A DNA stretch of 64,000 nt from JBKECO01 sp047974745 (GCA_047974745.1 JBKECO010000031.1:57342-121341), one strand, 5' to 3'; positions 19,101-26,619 are shown, counted from the stretch's first letter. Notes: generated from the sequence alone by a model not told the origin. Program-made: numbers and translations.

Positions 19101-20376
19101 AATGTCCAATATCCAGGCCGGCCGATGTGTGAAATTCTCCCAGATCCAGCGTGAGATAGTATTCATATTTTTTGGTACCCAGCACTATTGTGGGATCATT
19201 CGTCAAAAGAGGTTCCTTTAAATCTTCTAATCGATGAAGCAGCAGCTCCAGTTTATCCGAATTTGCCTGAACAAAACCAGCGATCTCTGTAATATCAGAA
19301 TTCACATAGGCTCGTATCAGCTGATCCTCTGTACAGCTCTCCCAGTCCTTTAATGAAAGAAGTGTCCGTTCCGAGGTTTCTGCAGAAAAATTCACCCTGT
19401 TCCCTGCTATTTCAGCACCCAGATATCCATGCCCGGTATATAGATCCCATCCTTCGACACCCTGATCTGTTGCATCTTCCACCAGTCGACGTTCCAGTTC
19501 TTCGGGATTTAGATGAATTTCTTCTGATTTTATCATAGCCGCAATGGCTGTTACCTGCGCTGCTGCATAGGAAGTACCTTCTTGCACCCCCTCTGGCTCC
19601 ACTCCATCTGAGACAAAATCCAGTGTTTTTCCATAATTGGAAAAATCCGCTCTCTGTCCATCCTTACCTAATGCTCCCACAACTATGACCTGGTCTAAAT
19701 CAGACGGTGAGTAATTCATGGTATTTCCACCTTCATTTCCAGCGGACACAATGACCGTAATTCCACTCTCGACTGCTAAAAGCAGTGACTCACTGATCTT
19801 TTCTGTTGTTTTTCCGGCTATGCTGTTCATACTAAGATTAATAATGTGTACCCCTTCTGACATTGCCGCCTCAATTGCAAGCGAAACGGATTCAGCAGAA
19901 GCCTCACCCATTTGGTCAGCTGCTTTTATAGGCATGATTTTTACATTTTCATCTGAGTAGGATGCAATGATTCTGCATATTTGAGAGCCATGACCATTTA
20001 AATCAAATACAGTGTCATCCTTTGTAAAATTGTAGTTGGTATGGAGCATTCTGTTATGTGGAATTGGAATGGACTCCGCTGCTCCTGTATCTATTACCCC
20101 AACGATTACATCTTTGCGCTTTTCTTCTTCGATTACTGTGTTAGCTTCTATGTCTCTCCCCGATTCAACCTCTGATTCTTCTGTGCTTGGTACTGATCCT
20201 TCATCTGCCTCGTAAAAGTATTCTTGCACTGAATTTATATTTGAATCTTTAGAAATTTTATAGACTCCCTTCTCACCCCTGAGATCTGCATACGTTCTAA
20301 GAGAATCACTCCCAGAGGAAAGAAGTTCGACAAGTATCATCAACGTACAAATCAGCCTTGTGATCACTTTTTTCAT
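16120..20376 (-). CDS. Subtilisin-like (S8) protease with InlB-type B-repeats
   Basis: This 1418-residue protein has an N-terminal hydrophobic signal segment, a propeptide-like acidic stretch (about 45-88) and an S8 catalytic domain. The triad is D96 (VGVIDTGA), H129 (LNGHGSQI) and S269 (EGTSYAAAQ), with oxyanion N214 (SAGNEGG). The large C-terminal half is rich in beta strands and contains several InlB/Listeria-Bacteroides B-repeats, marked by FLGWRRD, LTGWKCSDGKEY, FMGYFTEKEG, FLGWSLTP and LIGWSLEKD. No LPXTG signal is seen. The ATG at 20376 has AGAAGGG at seven bases. It lies between a B-repeat pseudopilin and the LRR protein. It may mature pilus components or act as an adhesin-protease; that is inference. 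Confidence 0.88.
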   Translation of the reverse strand: MKKVITRLICTLMILVELLSSGSDSLRTYADLRGEKGVYKISKDSNINSVQEYFYEADEGSVPSTEESEVESGRDIEANTVIEEEKRKDVIVGVIDTGAAESIPIPHNRMLHTNYNFTKDDTVFDLNGHGSQICRIIASYSDENVKIMPIKAADQMGEASAESVSLAIEAAMSEGVHIINLSMNSIAGKTTEKISESLLLAVESGITVIVSAGNEGGNTMNYSPSDLDQVIVVGALGKDGQRADFSNYGKTLDFVSDGVEPEGVQEGTSYAAAQVTAIAAMIKSEEIHLNPEELERRLVEDATDQGVEGWDLYTGHGYLGAEIAGNRVNFSAETSERTLLSLKDWESCTEDQLIRAYVNSDITEIAGFVQANSDKLELLLHRLEDLKEPLLTNDPTIVLGTKKYEYYLTLDLGEFHTSAGLDIGHLSGYFWLKMSCGNYYYSQDPAQRGDVRTDYKINLINHASGDQDRRVTMTIDNKYRQDGSLNPSDYFNLKLDRSTSKRKQGGDSAETNMKYSVYTVDLSYLTKEFHDQKFSIEHYRSGFRLNTREYDINNSAGAKDTLRSEAEIDDRRRSFTLQINATNTGQGSIHNGVKWIDDPNSVHAIAKIHQKPYSVTAKSEDYYSDTGLKAGSSGINMKRLYPDTLVQGRMWGISSPYTGYHFESDTEANYYAPKQLVNSQSVRRYFAPNQYIIKYNPGGGKGKTAATTHVYNKSSWLSRNYFNFPITAEFRLGADEVPRDPSVRNQSLYRSFLGWRRDRSTLFSENQSIINLTSVHGATIDLSAEWGSGSGRTPAQDQITKRGYILTGWKCSDGKEYQCGSAYTTNTSVVFTPVWMPGTFLINLNAPGSEQSNRPTKYVYQKYTIGYFADKELNQIFLNNRITVPIKYAEDSSLPGGKRKYQFMGYFTEKEGKGTAFIGQNGELLSKIGGYAEFTYFAADTTVHAHWRPYEAVRFLGNVNKNDLAVVNLGNVKVPDIQWKSTGKSMTLNYEEARVTDPIFEKAYRFLGWSLTPEINGEQDLVLSKKRPVYEITENGDCVLYAQWDTSFQIVFIGNGQNAGGNYLEQIDSIFDSVMFSSNDKGNTQAGGMHFEKYDERQTIDLRTGSSTDINGNEMLETIPYQLIGWSLEKDRYAQRDSMIYTKDPVHGHILFAEASNEKHLSNKMGLSIGAPSADYYSAEGGQDPLPIPEEFSTNRMPFLNFYAVWDSFPQILASDLYFSLEDARNGVLTEQYILDCIQVLDDTPNCEKAILDYQETEFTGAESDDSFSIWIQAPDQVGNISKKTIFVFLVDTEVQNFDLGDPRFISKDFLPTVDASSIWSEGAYQEYLLQVLNIKKKDILYTEPGVTELALGATPIPVPGSGVYENLAGRFEFTHEKILEMQEWIKQLGPNTANEMYYQTFLEQGRKEGKHELLQDN

Positions 20377-20394
20377 ATTCAAACCCTTCTCCCG

Positions 20395-21021
20395 TTAATT
20401 AAATTTTGCCGTAAATACCCGATCTCCATGCAGTATAACAGCTGATCCTTCCTGATCTGTTGCGACCTCCCTCTTAACACCTGTCACATCACCTGTCTCG
20501 GTCAAAAATGTCTGCGCATTTCCTGTTTCATTCGTCCAGCCAAGAAAGGATTGTCCAGATCGTGCTGGATCCTTTGGTTTTGGTATGTGAGAACCTTCTT
20601 CAAGACCATATTGCTTATAGATATCACCTGTAGGATACAGATAGGTCACTGTATAATTTACCGGTTCAAACTCTATTTCACGATCCAGAATAATGGTACG
20701 GAGTTCAGAAATTCTTCCTATTTTTCCATTTGGATAAGAATATGTCATAAGTACATCAGCCGATAGAATACCCATTTCTGGATCCGCAGATAGAATTTCG
20801 ACCTTTAGATCAGATTCACTGTGTATTCCAGATATAAGACTTTGCATGAAAATAGAAATGAATTCCTCCTGGGACATTCCACCATCATCCTGTACCAAAG
20901 CAAGCTCACGAATCGTCAGATCCAAAGCTGCCGCAAGCTCCTGTCGCAGTTCATTTTCCCGAAGGGTCTTAGAAGAAACAGATAGGAGCATAACAAAGCC
21001 AAGAAGAATGGATACAAACAA
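20395..21021 (-). CDS. Pseudopilin-like protein fused to an InlB-type B-repeat
   Basis: The reading frame has an N-terminal hydrophobic helix, a TadE-like stalk (TLRENELRQELAAALDLTIREL) and a globular part to about residue 125. It ends in one InlB B-repeat (YTVTYLYPTGDIYKQYG, then FLGWTNETGNA), the module also repeated in the downstream protease. The only canonical start is TTG at 21021, which cuts into the hydrophobic helix and has GGGGGA only three bases away. The frame is open upstream, and a strong GGGAGG (21056-21061) lies seven bases before an in-frame AUC at 21046-21048, which would give MRHIIYGGILFVS. The true start is therefore uncertain. Confidence 0.7.
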   Translation of the reverse strand: MFVSILLGFVMLLSVSSKTLRENELRQELAAALDLTIRELALVQDDGGMSQEEFISIFMQSLISGIHSESDLKVEILSADPEMGILSADVLMTYSYPNGKIGRISELRTIILDREIEFEPVNYTVTYLYPTGDIYKQYGLEEGSHIPKPKDPARSGQSFLGWTNETGNAQTFLTETGDVTGVKREVATDQEGSAVILHGDRVFTAKFN

Positions 21022-21035
21022 AATTCCCCCATATA

Positions 21036-21539
21036 TTATGTGCCTGATACGAACACCTCCCGTGCACCCAGAATGGGAATCCGGAAAAACACTGTCGTTC
21101 TTTTTCCACGATCATCTTGTGCACTGACTCGAATTTTATAGACCCCGGCTGTCGGAAAGCGAAAACTGTTTTGATTTTCTGCATCTGGGATCCAAAGACT
21201 GTTTCCCTCTGCATCCCAGATGTCATGAATTTTTATGACAACATTTTCACTTTTATAATCCACTCCATAGAACCAGTGCTCCAGATCATAGTCCTGATCA
21301 GCAAATGCATTTTCCCGCATGTAAAATATATCTGGATTCCCAACTTCCACCTTGACCTCCGGTCGCATATGACCAGTAAGATTGTTCCTGCGTACTGTTT
21401 GTGTTATACGATCAGCAAACACCGGTATCAGTCCTTTCCTCCCCTGAATATCTACAGCATTAAAAATCAAAAACAGTATGGCCGTGCCTGCTGCGATCGA
21501 AATTACAACTCTTCCATATTCTTGAAATAATAGCTTCAT
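21036..21539 (-). CDS. Pilin-like protein with Ig/PKD-like domain
   Basis: The 167-residue protein begins MKLLFQEYGRVVISIAAGTA, a leaderless Flp-like N-terminus with the EYG motif six residues after the start, followed by a hydrophobic helix (about 11-30). The C-terminal domain has FRFPTAGVYKIRVSAQDDRGKRT (about 127-149 region), the pattern of PKD/Ig-like folds. This suggests a minor pilin with an exposed beta-sandwich. The start has GGGAGG four bases upstream. It lies in the tight minus-strand Tad-like operon, 12 bases after a small pilin-like gene. Function is inferred from layout only. Confidence 0.65.
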   Translation of the reverse strand: MKLLFQEYGRVVISIAAGTAILFLIFNAVDIQGRKGLIPVFADRITQTVRRNNLTGHMRPEVKVEVGNPDIFYMRENAFADQDYDLEHWFYGVDYKSENVVIKIHDIWDAEGNSLWIPDAENQNSFRFPTAGVYKIRVSAQDDRGKRTTVFFRIPILGAREVFVSGT

Positions 21540-21551
21540 GTTTCCTCCCTG

Positions 21552-21695
21552 CTAAACGATCCTTTGTCCCCAAATATATAGAAACTGCCAGAGCAGTCCG
21601 TTTCTTTCTATCATAGCTGCAATGACAGAAATGATACCGATGGTCGCACTTGCAGCCAATATCATTCCCCCATATTCCTCCATTACTTCTGTCAA
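21552..21695 (-). CDS. Small Flp-like peptide B, 47 residues
   Basis: A short open frame starting TTG at 21695 gives (M)TEVMEEYGGMILAASA and a hydrophobic stretch, ending in GQRIV. AGAGGG lies eight bases before the TTG. The alternative ATG at 21683 has no well-placed ribosome site. With the TTG start, the EYG motif falls after exactly six residues, as in three other genes of this operon, which supports both the gene and its start. A second hydrophobic or amphipathic segment (NGLLWQFLYIWGQ) follows. Probably a small pilin-like or membrane peptide of the Tad-like locus. Confidence 0.6.
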   Translation of the reverse strand: MTEVMEEYGGMILAASATIGIISVIAAMIERNGLLWQFLYIWGQRIV

Positions 21696-21715
21696 CCTAT
21701 TCACCCTCTCTCGAA

Positions 21716-21820
21716 CTAAGAAGTTAACATGTTTAATATAATTCCAAGCGCCAGAAACATAGAAGCACCAGTAATCATATACAACAATGCTGATCCATAT
21801 TCTTCCATTATTTTCCTCAT
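21716..21820 (-). CDS. Small Flp-like peptide A, 34 residues
   Basis: The frame starts ATG at 21820 with GAGGTAAGG five bases upstream and encodes MRKIMEEYGSALLYMITGAS followed by a hydrophobic tail ending NMLTS. The EYG motif follows exactly six residues, as in the other Flp-like genes here, and is followed by a single membrane helix. It begins seven bases after the stop of the TadE-like gene and ends 20 bases before peptide B starts, so it is translated from the same transcript. It is far shorter than ordinary Flp pilins and has no leader peptide. Confidence 0.6.
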   Translation of the reverse strand: MRKIMEEYGSALLYMITGASMFLALGIILNMLTS

Positions 21821-21827
21821 GTGTACC

Positions 21828-22199
21828 TTACCTCGTATATCCTCTGAAGGTACAATTAATCTCATCAGAAAAAGGATTCGGCCTATACAAAAAAGTCAGC
21901 TGGACTTCAGCCATCTTTATCTTTGCAGGCATGGATCCACCACTATTGTCTGCTATAATAGCCTGCCCTTTTTCATCATACCCTTGTACATTCAGAAGAT
22001 AATTTCTATTCTCTGCCTCCTGAATACAGTTGCTCATCACATTACTGTCAAAGTCACTGTTTTCCAAAACAGAGATAACATCATTTTTAAAATCCTGTGC
22101 ATTTGAAACCTCAATCTGAGCACCAAGCATCCCCCCTGCTGTAAATAAAAAGAAAATCAACATGAAGAATCCAAGGTATATTTTAATGACTACCTCCAT
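21828..22199 (-). CDS. TadE-like pseudopilin
   Basis: The 123-residue protein has a short N-terminus (MEVVIKIYLG) and one hydrophobic helix (about 8-28), then a soluble region containing AQDFKNDVISVLENSDFDSNV. This is the layout of TadE/TadF pseudopilins in Tad pili, where such proteins prime or cap the filament. As with the other pilin-like proteins here, there is no prepilin-peptidase leader. It follows the fused TadBC gene by 12 bases. The assignment rests mainly on context and topology. Confidence 0.55.
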   Translation of the reverse strand: MEVVIKIYLGFFMLIFFLFTAGGMLGAQIEVSNAQDFKNDVISVLENSDFDSNVMSNCIQEAENRNYLLNVQGYDEKGQAIIADNSGGSMPAKIKMAEVQLTFLYRPNPFSDEINCTFRGYTR

Positions 22200-22211
22200 A
22201 TCCCCTCCTCC

Positions 22212-23639
22212 CTACGTGCTTATTGATCCAAGATAGGAAATGACCAGAAAACTCATATCCGCCATCATTTTCAGCATTCCGAGAAAAGCCGGAACTAAGA
22301 ACAAAAGATACATGGCTGCCATCTTGTCTTCATTGATTAAACTTTCAGACTGCAGTAACAGTTCTCTGTTTCTCTCTAAAATCTCGCCTGTCTGCTGCTG
22401 TACATCTCCGCTTCCCTGCGTGACAGCATAGAGCATGCCCATTGCTGAGGTTATCTCAGGAATTGAAAATTCTTTTAAAAACTCAGTATATGGATAGTTG
22501 GATTCTGGATATTCCTGAATCTGGATCCATAATCTTCTGATAGCCGGCTGTAGAACCGGTTCTGAAACATTCATGCTTTTTTGAATCGATATTGCTACAT
22601 TTTCTGTCTGCATCAGAAGGGAAAGTTCTGTGATCCATTGTGGAAAAAATTTTCGAATCTCCCGACTGGCACTTTTTTTCACAAGATGAAATCCTAGTTG
22701 ATGCTGCATAAAAAGTATAGATGAAAGTGCCGCCATGAAGCCGGATAAAACTTTTAACCCAGTAATCCAAAGAGCAGCGGAAACCAAAGCTGCACCGGTG
22801 CCTGCTATCAGACTGGTGCGCATTTCTTTCTTTTTATTGAAATTCTTTACTTTCCAGTAGAGCTCTTCTCCATTTCTCTTCTTCCGGTTTCCATGCTCCT
22901 GCTGGGATTTTAAAATCTTCTTCTCAGCCTGAATATAAACGACAAGTTCAAGAGTGATGTATAGCAGTGTTGAGAGCTGATAGACAAGAGAATTAGTAAA
23001 TTCGGCATTTTTCGTCACTTTTGAAGTGAAAATTGGAGTGATCAGGCATAGTAGTGACGATAGCACAATAGACATTAGAACATTTCTTTTTCCCTGCCTG
23101 CAACTATTTTGATATACACGACTCTGCTTCTCCCAGATATTTCTGTCAGCAAGTAGGACCACAATGGCACTTTCATATTCTCCGCCGTGCTTCTCAACAT
23201 TTAACATGAGTCTGTGAATACTGTTCATTCTCTGATTTGGGTATTCCTTTTCCATCATTTGTAATGCCTTTTGTTGAACATCTTGCTCAGTATAGGCCGT
23301 TTTTAAAAAATGGACAGCTCTGCCTATCACCCGTTTCATTTTTCCCTCAGAAAAAATTCGTTCAACATCTGTGAGGGCATTACCTATTTTGGGATTCATG
23401 CGAAAGCTATATAGTATCTGCTCCATATATAAATTGACATCGAGAAAATCCTGTTCAAATGCTTTTGTTCTGCACTGTATCCCACGCAGTATACATGCAA
23501 AGACCAGTACTTCTGCGATCGAAACAATTAAAAACACATGGGTTAGCTGAAACAGTTTGCCCAATACAGTGGCGGCGATCATCACAAATAGAAAGAATGG
23601 GATGTCTGATTTTTGAAACCGTTGCCCTGGTCTACCCAT
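22212..23639 (-). CDS. Fused TadB/TadC-like pilus platform protein
   Basis: The 475-residue protein has several transmembrane segments and two type II secretion F-like cytoplasmic regions: one around residues 90-190 (LNVEKHGGEYESAIVVLLAD) and one around 340-440 (MLYAVTQGSGDVQQQTGEIL). Tad systems normally have separate TadB and TadC of about 300 residues each; here both appear in one chain. The ATG at 23639 sits behind AAAGGAGG and overlaps the ATPase stop by eight bases, which is preferred over a TTG ten codons upstream. It would anchor pilus assembly in the membrane. Confidence 0.78.
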   Translation of the reverse strand: MGRPGQRFQKSDIPFFLFVMIAATVLGKLFQLTHVFLIVSIAEVLVFACILRGIQCRTKAFEQDFLDVNLYMEQILYSFRMNPKIGNALTDVERIFSEGKMKRVIGRAVHFLKTAYTEQDVQQKALQMMEKEYPNQRMNSIHRLMLNVEKHGGEYESAIVVLLADRNIWEKQSRVYQNSCRQGKRNVLMSIVLSSLLCLITPIFTSKVTKNAEFTNSLVYQLSTLLYITLELVVYIQAEKKILKSQQEHGNRKKRNGEELYWKVKNFNKKKEMRTSLIAGTGAALVSAALWITGLKVLSGFMAALSSILFMQHQLGFHLVKKSASREIRKFFPQWITELSLLMQTENVAISIQKSMNVSEPVLQPAIRRLWIQIQEYPESNYPYTEFLKEFSIPEITSAMGMLYAVTQGSGDVQQQTGEILERNRELLLQSESLINEDKMAAMYLLFLVPAFLGMLKMMADMSFLVISYLGSIST

Positions 23640-24696
23640 CCGAATCCTCCTTTGCAGCTGGATTTGCAAAGTAATCCGTGATTCCCTTCTGATTCATTTT
23701 CAGGCTGATTTCTTCCGGAAGTGTATTTGTCAGAAGCTTTCCCTGATCTACCAGCATAAATAGTCGGTTCTGATTCTGAGAGCGAGTATATAAGCATATC
23801 TGGTCAATGTATCGCCTGATCTCCCCATCTGGAAACATTTTCTTACAAAGAAGAACACCTACGTCAACATAGCTGTAAATATCATTGATGATTCTCTGTG
23901 ACTCAGTGTCATTCTCCATCATATTCAAAAGTCTCTCAGGTATCTTCTTGACAGAATCCGTGTGAAGTGTTGTGAATCCCTTGATTCCTGTACTCCAACA
24001 TGTCAGCAGTGCTCTTGCCTCTGTTGATCTTACTTCCGAAAGCATGAGCCAGGAGGGGTTCATTCGTAGAGATGTTTTGATTGCTTTTGTATAATCCATT
24101 CTGCGATTTACTTTGATCTCTACCGCATCGTTATTCGGATTGATTTTTTTATAGTGAAGCTCAGGGTTATCCTCGATCGTGATTACTTTTTCATTGACGG
24201 GAATGAACTGAGACAAAAACTTGGCACATTCTGTCTTACCAGCTGCAGGCTCCCCACAAAAAACAAAATTCATCTTTGCCGCCACACAATTAATCAGAAA
24301 TGCGAGAACTTCACGGCTGGCATAGCTATTTGAAATTGCATCCCCAACAGAGAATCTGAGTGCCGGTAGTGACTTTCGTATGCAAAAACTTCTGCCCGTC
24401 ACCGCAACAGATTCATGAATCATTGTGATTCGCAAGGTCTCCGTTTCTGCTTCTAGAACTGTTTCTGCTGCATTAAAATGACAGCTGACTTCATTCGCAA
24501 TGATCGAAGTGAACTTCTCAAGAAATCCTTTTTCGATCTGCTGCTTTGCGCATTCGACCTGATAACGGACATTATCCGTAGTTGTCACCCAAAGCTCTGA
24601 TCCGTTATAGTCAACATCTGTGATGGATTCATTCTGAATATAGGATGTCAGAATTCCGAATACATCTGAATTAATCGGAAGAGATAGTTTTTGCAA
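23632..24696 (-). CDS. TadA/CpaF-type pilus ATPase
   Basis: The 354-residue protein is a VirB11/TadA-family ATPase that powers pilus assembly. Walker A is GEPAAGKT (about 148-155), Walker B lies at WLMLSEVRS with the catalytic acidic residue, and the His box is at GFTTLHTDS. It is shorter than typical TadA because the N-terminal domain is reduced. The start is TTG at 24696 with GGGGAGG seven bases before it; an earlier TTG at 24714 would lie on the ribosome site. It lies between the pilin and TadBC genes. Confidence 0.88.
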   Translation of the reverse strand: MQKLSLPINSDVFGILTSYIQNESITDVDYNGSELWVTTTDNVRYQVECAKQQIEKGFLEKFTSIIANEVSCHFNAAETVLEAETETLRITMIHESVAVTGRSFCIRKSLPALRFSVGDAISNSYASREVLAFLINCVAAKMNFVFCGEPAAGKTECAKFLSQFIPVNEKVITIEDNPELHYKKINPNNDAVEIKVNRRMDYTKAIKTSLRMNPSWLMLSEVRSTEARALLTCWSTGIKGFTTLHTDSVKKIPERLLNMMENDTESQRIINDIYSYVDVGVLLCKKMFPDGEIRRYIDQICLYTRSQNQNRLFMLVDQGKLLTNTLPEEISLKMNQKGITDYFANPAAKEDSDG

Positions 24697-24710
24697 TTCT
24701 CTACCTCCCC

Positions 24711-24896
24711 TCAAGGCGTCCCAAGTCCAGCGGCCTGATTTGCACTTGCGTAAAAATTATTGATCAGATCGGCAAATGCTTTATATACAATGCTGTTGGT
24801 ATCATCTCCTATCACCAGTGTCACAATGCCTACAATAGCAAGCACTCCGATCACTGCAATAATAGTCTGTCCGTATTGTTTGAAAATTTCTTCCAT
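24711..24896 (-). CDS. Flp-like major pilin candidate
   Basis: The ATG at 24896 has AAGGAG eight bases upstream and gives a 61-residue protein beginning MEEIFKQYGQTIIAVIGVLA, then a hydrophobic helix and a polar tail (NNFYASANQAAGLGTP). QYG follows exactly six residues, equivalent to the EYG of Flp pilins, but there is no leader with a prepilin-peptidase glycine. Its place between TadZ-like and TadA genes is the usual place of the Flp pilin. Its start overlaps the 3' end of the upstream gene by 46 bases. Confidence 0.7.
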   Translation of the reverse strand: MEEIFKQYGQTIIAVIGVLAIVGIVTLVIGDDTNSIVYKAFADLINNFYASANQAAGLGTP

Positions 24897-25453
24897 AACT
24901 GTTCTCCTTCGTATAATTTTCGAATTATAAATTGTATCGATTCCCAAGCTATATTTATCTCACAGCTTAGTTGATGCATTCCATCTTGATTTCCTCTTCT
25001 CAAATCAGATTTCCCAGTGAATGATTTTTTTTCCAATAAAAACGGGATCCTGGTGTCGTATGGAATAAACGCAGTATCATTCGCTGAAAGCTTAAATAAA
25101 TTACAAAAATGGGTGATTTTTTTTGTTTCCATGGGAGTAAATTTTCCAATGAAAAGCATTCTGCGCTGACTGCGCAATGGATATTTCTGAAAGAATTGCT
25201 CCAGCCCAGTACTGGACTGATTTGTGTTTAAGATTAAAAGGTCAGCCGTTTGGATCAGCTCTCGCTGATGCAGGCTGCTTTGACCTCCCGTATCTGTTAG
25301 AACATGATTTAGCTTGGCCATGTGCCAGAACTCTGATGGATCACAACAGAAAATAAGTGGTTCGATATTCGTGTGATTCCATACTGAATGAAAAAAACGC
25401 AGATTCGTACTAGTCCCGGTGCCTTCGCAAACTCCGTGAAATACAATTTTCAT
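24851..25453 (-). CDS. Degenerate TadZ/CpaE-like protein
   Basis: The 200-residue protein begins MKIVFHGVCEGTGTSTNLRF, which aligns in position with the deviant Walker A (KGGxGKT/S) of MinD/ParA-type proteins such as TadZ/CpaE, but both lysines are missing (CEGTGTST). Later segments (DLLILNTNQSS and RRMLFIGKF) have the spacing of the core strands of this fold. TadZ localises Tad pili to the pole. As the first gene before the pilin and ATPase it fits that role, but it is short and probably inactive as an ATPase. The assignment is mostly contextual. Confidence 0.55.
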   Translation of the reverse strand: MKIVFHGVCEGTGTSTNLRFFHSVWNHTNIEPLIFCCDPSEFWHMAKLNHVLTDTGGQSSLHQRELIQTADLLILNTNQSSTGLEQFFQKYPLRSQRRMLFIGKFTPMETKKITHFCNLFKLSANDTAFIPYDTRIPFLLEKKSFTGKSDLRRGNQDGMHQLSCEINIAWESIQFIIRKLYEGEQLWKKFSNNTDRLLLQ

Positions 25454-25587
25454 AGCTTACCTGTTCATTTTTTAAAATGGGAACTGCAGGAAGAATCGTC
25501 CTACATTGATATAAATATAAGATATTGAAATAAGATAACCACATCATACTATTTAAAAGTGCAAATGTAAACATGCATTTCAAATTA

Positions 25588-25616
25588 TTGTAAGTTTTTT
25601 CATAAAATGGTATGAT
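25588..25616 (+). promoter_or_regulatory. Promoter of the degV-family gene
   Basis: TTGTAA (25588-25593) and TATGAT (25611-25616) are spaced 17 bases, ending 27 bases before the start codon. The 190-base gap between the divergent tadZ-like and degV genes holds nothing else I can support. Confidence 0.6.
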
Positions 25617-25643
25617 AATGAAAATGAAAACTATGGAGGGAAT

Positions 25644-26513
25644 ATGAGTACGTTCAAGATTACAACAGATAGCAATGCCGATTTACCAGAAGGTTATATT
25701 GCTGAACATAACCTCGATATTGTAACTTTAAATTTCACCATTGATGGTGAGACCTACAATAGAGAGCACAATCTCCCGGTCGACGAATTTTACGCCCGTA
25801 TGCGTAATGGCTCACTTCCAACGACCGCGCAAGTCAACCCTGTTGATGCAAAAGAGATATTTGAACCGCTGTTAGCTACAGGAACTGATGTTTTACATAT
25901 TGCATTTTCATCTGCCTTGAGCGGAAGTTATAACAGCTGCAGACTTGCGGCAGAGGAGCTGCGGGAAAAATATCCGGATCGAAGAGTCTATGTCGTAGAT
26001 TCACTTTGCGCCTCTTTAGGTCAGGGACTTTTCATACATAAGGCTGTTGAAATGCAAACGCGTGGTGAGGATATTGATACTGTGTGTGACTGGCTCGAAG
26101 CGCATAAGCTGAATGTAGTCCATAATTTTACAGTGGATGACCTTAATCATTTATATCGCGGGGGACGAGTATCTAAGACTGCTGCTGTTATTGGAACGAT
26201 CGTTAATATCAAGCCGATTCTGCATGTCGATAACGAAGGTCGTCTGGTGGCACTTTCTAAGATCAGAGGCAGAAAGAAATCCTTACATGCCCTTGTAGAA
26301 AATATGGAAAATCAGGTCGGTAGCTGGCGTGATAAAAATGATATTGTATTCATCAGCCATGGAGACTGCGAAGCTGACGCTCAGTATGTCGCAGACCTTG
26401 TAAGAGAAAAATTTGGAATCGAGAACTTTCTGATCAACTATGTTGGTCCTGCAATTGGTGCCCACTCCGGACCAGGTACACTTGCACTATTCTTTATGGG
26501 TGATACCAGATAA
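25644..26513 (+). CDS. DegV-family fatty-acid-binding protein
   Basis: The 289-residue protein has the DegV start (KITTDSNADLP), the LPTTAQVNP signature (about 56-64), LHIAFSSALSGSYNS (about 85-99), and the C-terminal GPAIGAHSGPGTLALFF. DegV/FakB proteins bind fatty acids and present them to FakA kinase for phospholipid synthesis. No fakA gene is adjacent. It starts behind GGAGGG and is followed by a strong terminator. Substrate preference cannot be judged. Confidence 0.92.
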   Translation: MSTFKITTDSNADLPEGYIAEHNLDIVTLNFTIDGETYNREHNLPVDEFYARMRNGSLPTTAQVNPVDAKEIFEPLLATGTDVLHIAFSSALSGSYNSCRLAAEELREKYPDRRVYVVDSLCASLGQGLFIHKAVEMQTRGEDIDTVCDWLEAHKLNVVHNFTVDDLNHLYRGGRVSKTAAVIGTIVNIKPILHVDNEGRLVALSKIRGRKKSLHALVENMENQVGSWRDKNDIVFISHGDCEADAQYVADLVREKFGIENFLINYVGPAIGAHSGPGTLALFFMGDTR

Positions 26514-26546
26514 CCGAACGCTGGATAAAGCAATCCTATAAACAAG

Positions 26547-26597
26547 AAATACCATGCATATACTCCTCAATAAAAGGGTATCTGCATGGTATTTTTT
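26547..26597. terminator. Bidirectional terminator between degV and aspS
   Basis: AAATACCATGCATATAC pairs with GTATCTGCATGGTATTT with minor mismatches, followed by a T run on the plus strand and preceded by A residues. It separates convergent genes. Confidence 0.8.
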
Positions 26598-26619
26598 TGA
26601 CTTGTCTAAGCCGCTGATC

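Noticed and set aside
13884..20376. LPXTG sorting signals on the large surface proteins
   Set aside because: Neither protein ends with LPXTG, a hydrophobic helix and a basic tail, so sortase anchoring is not supported.
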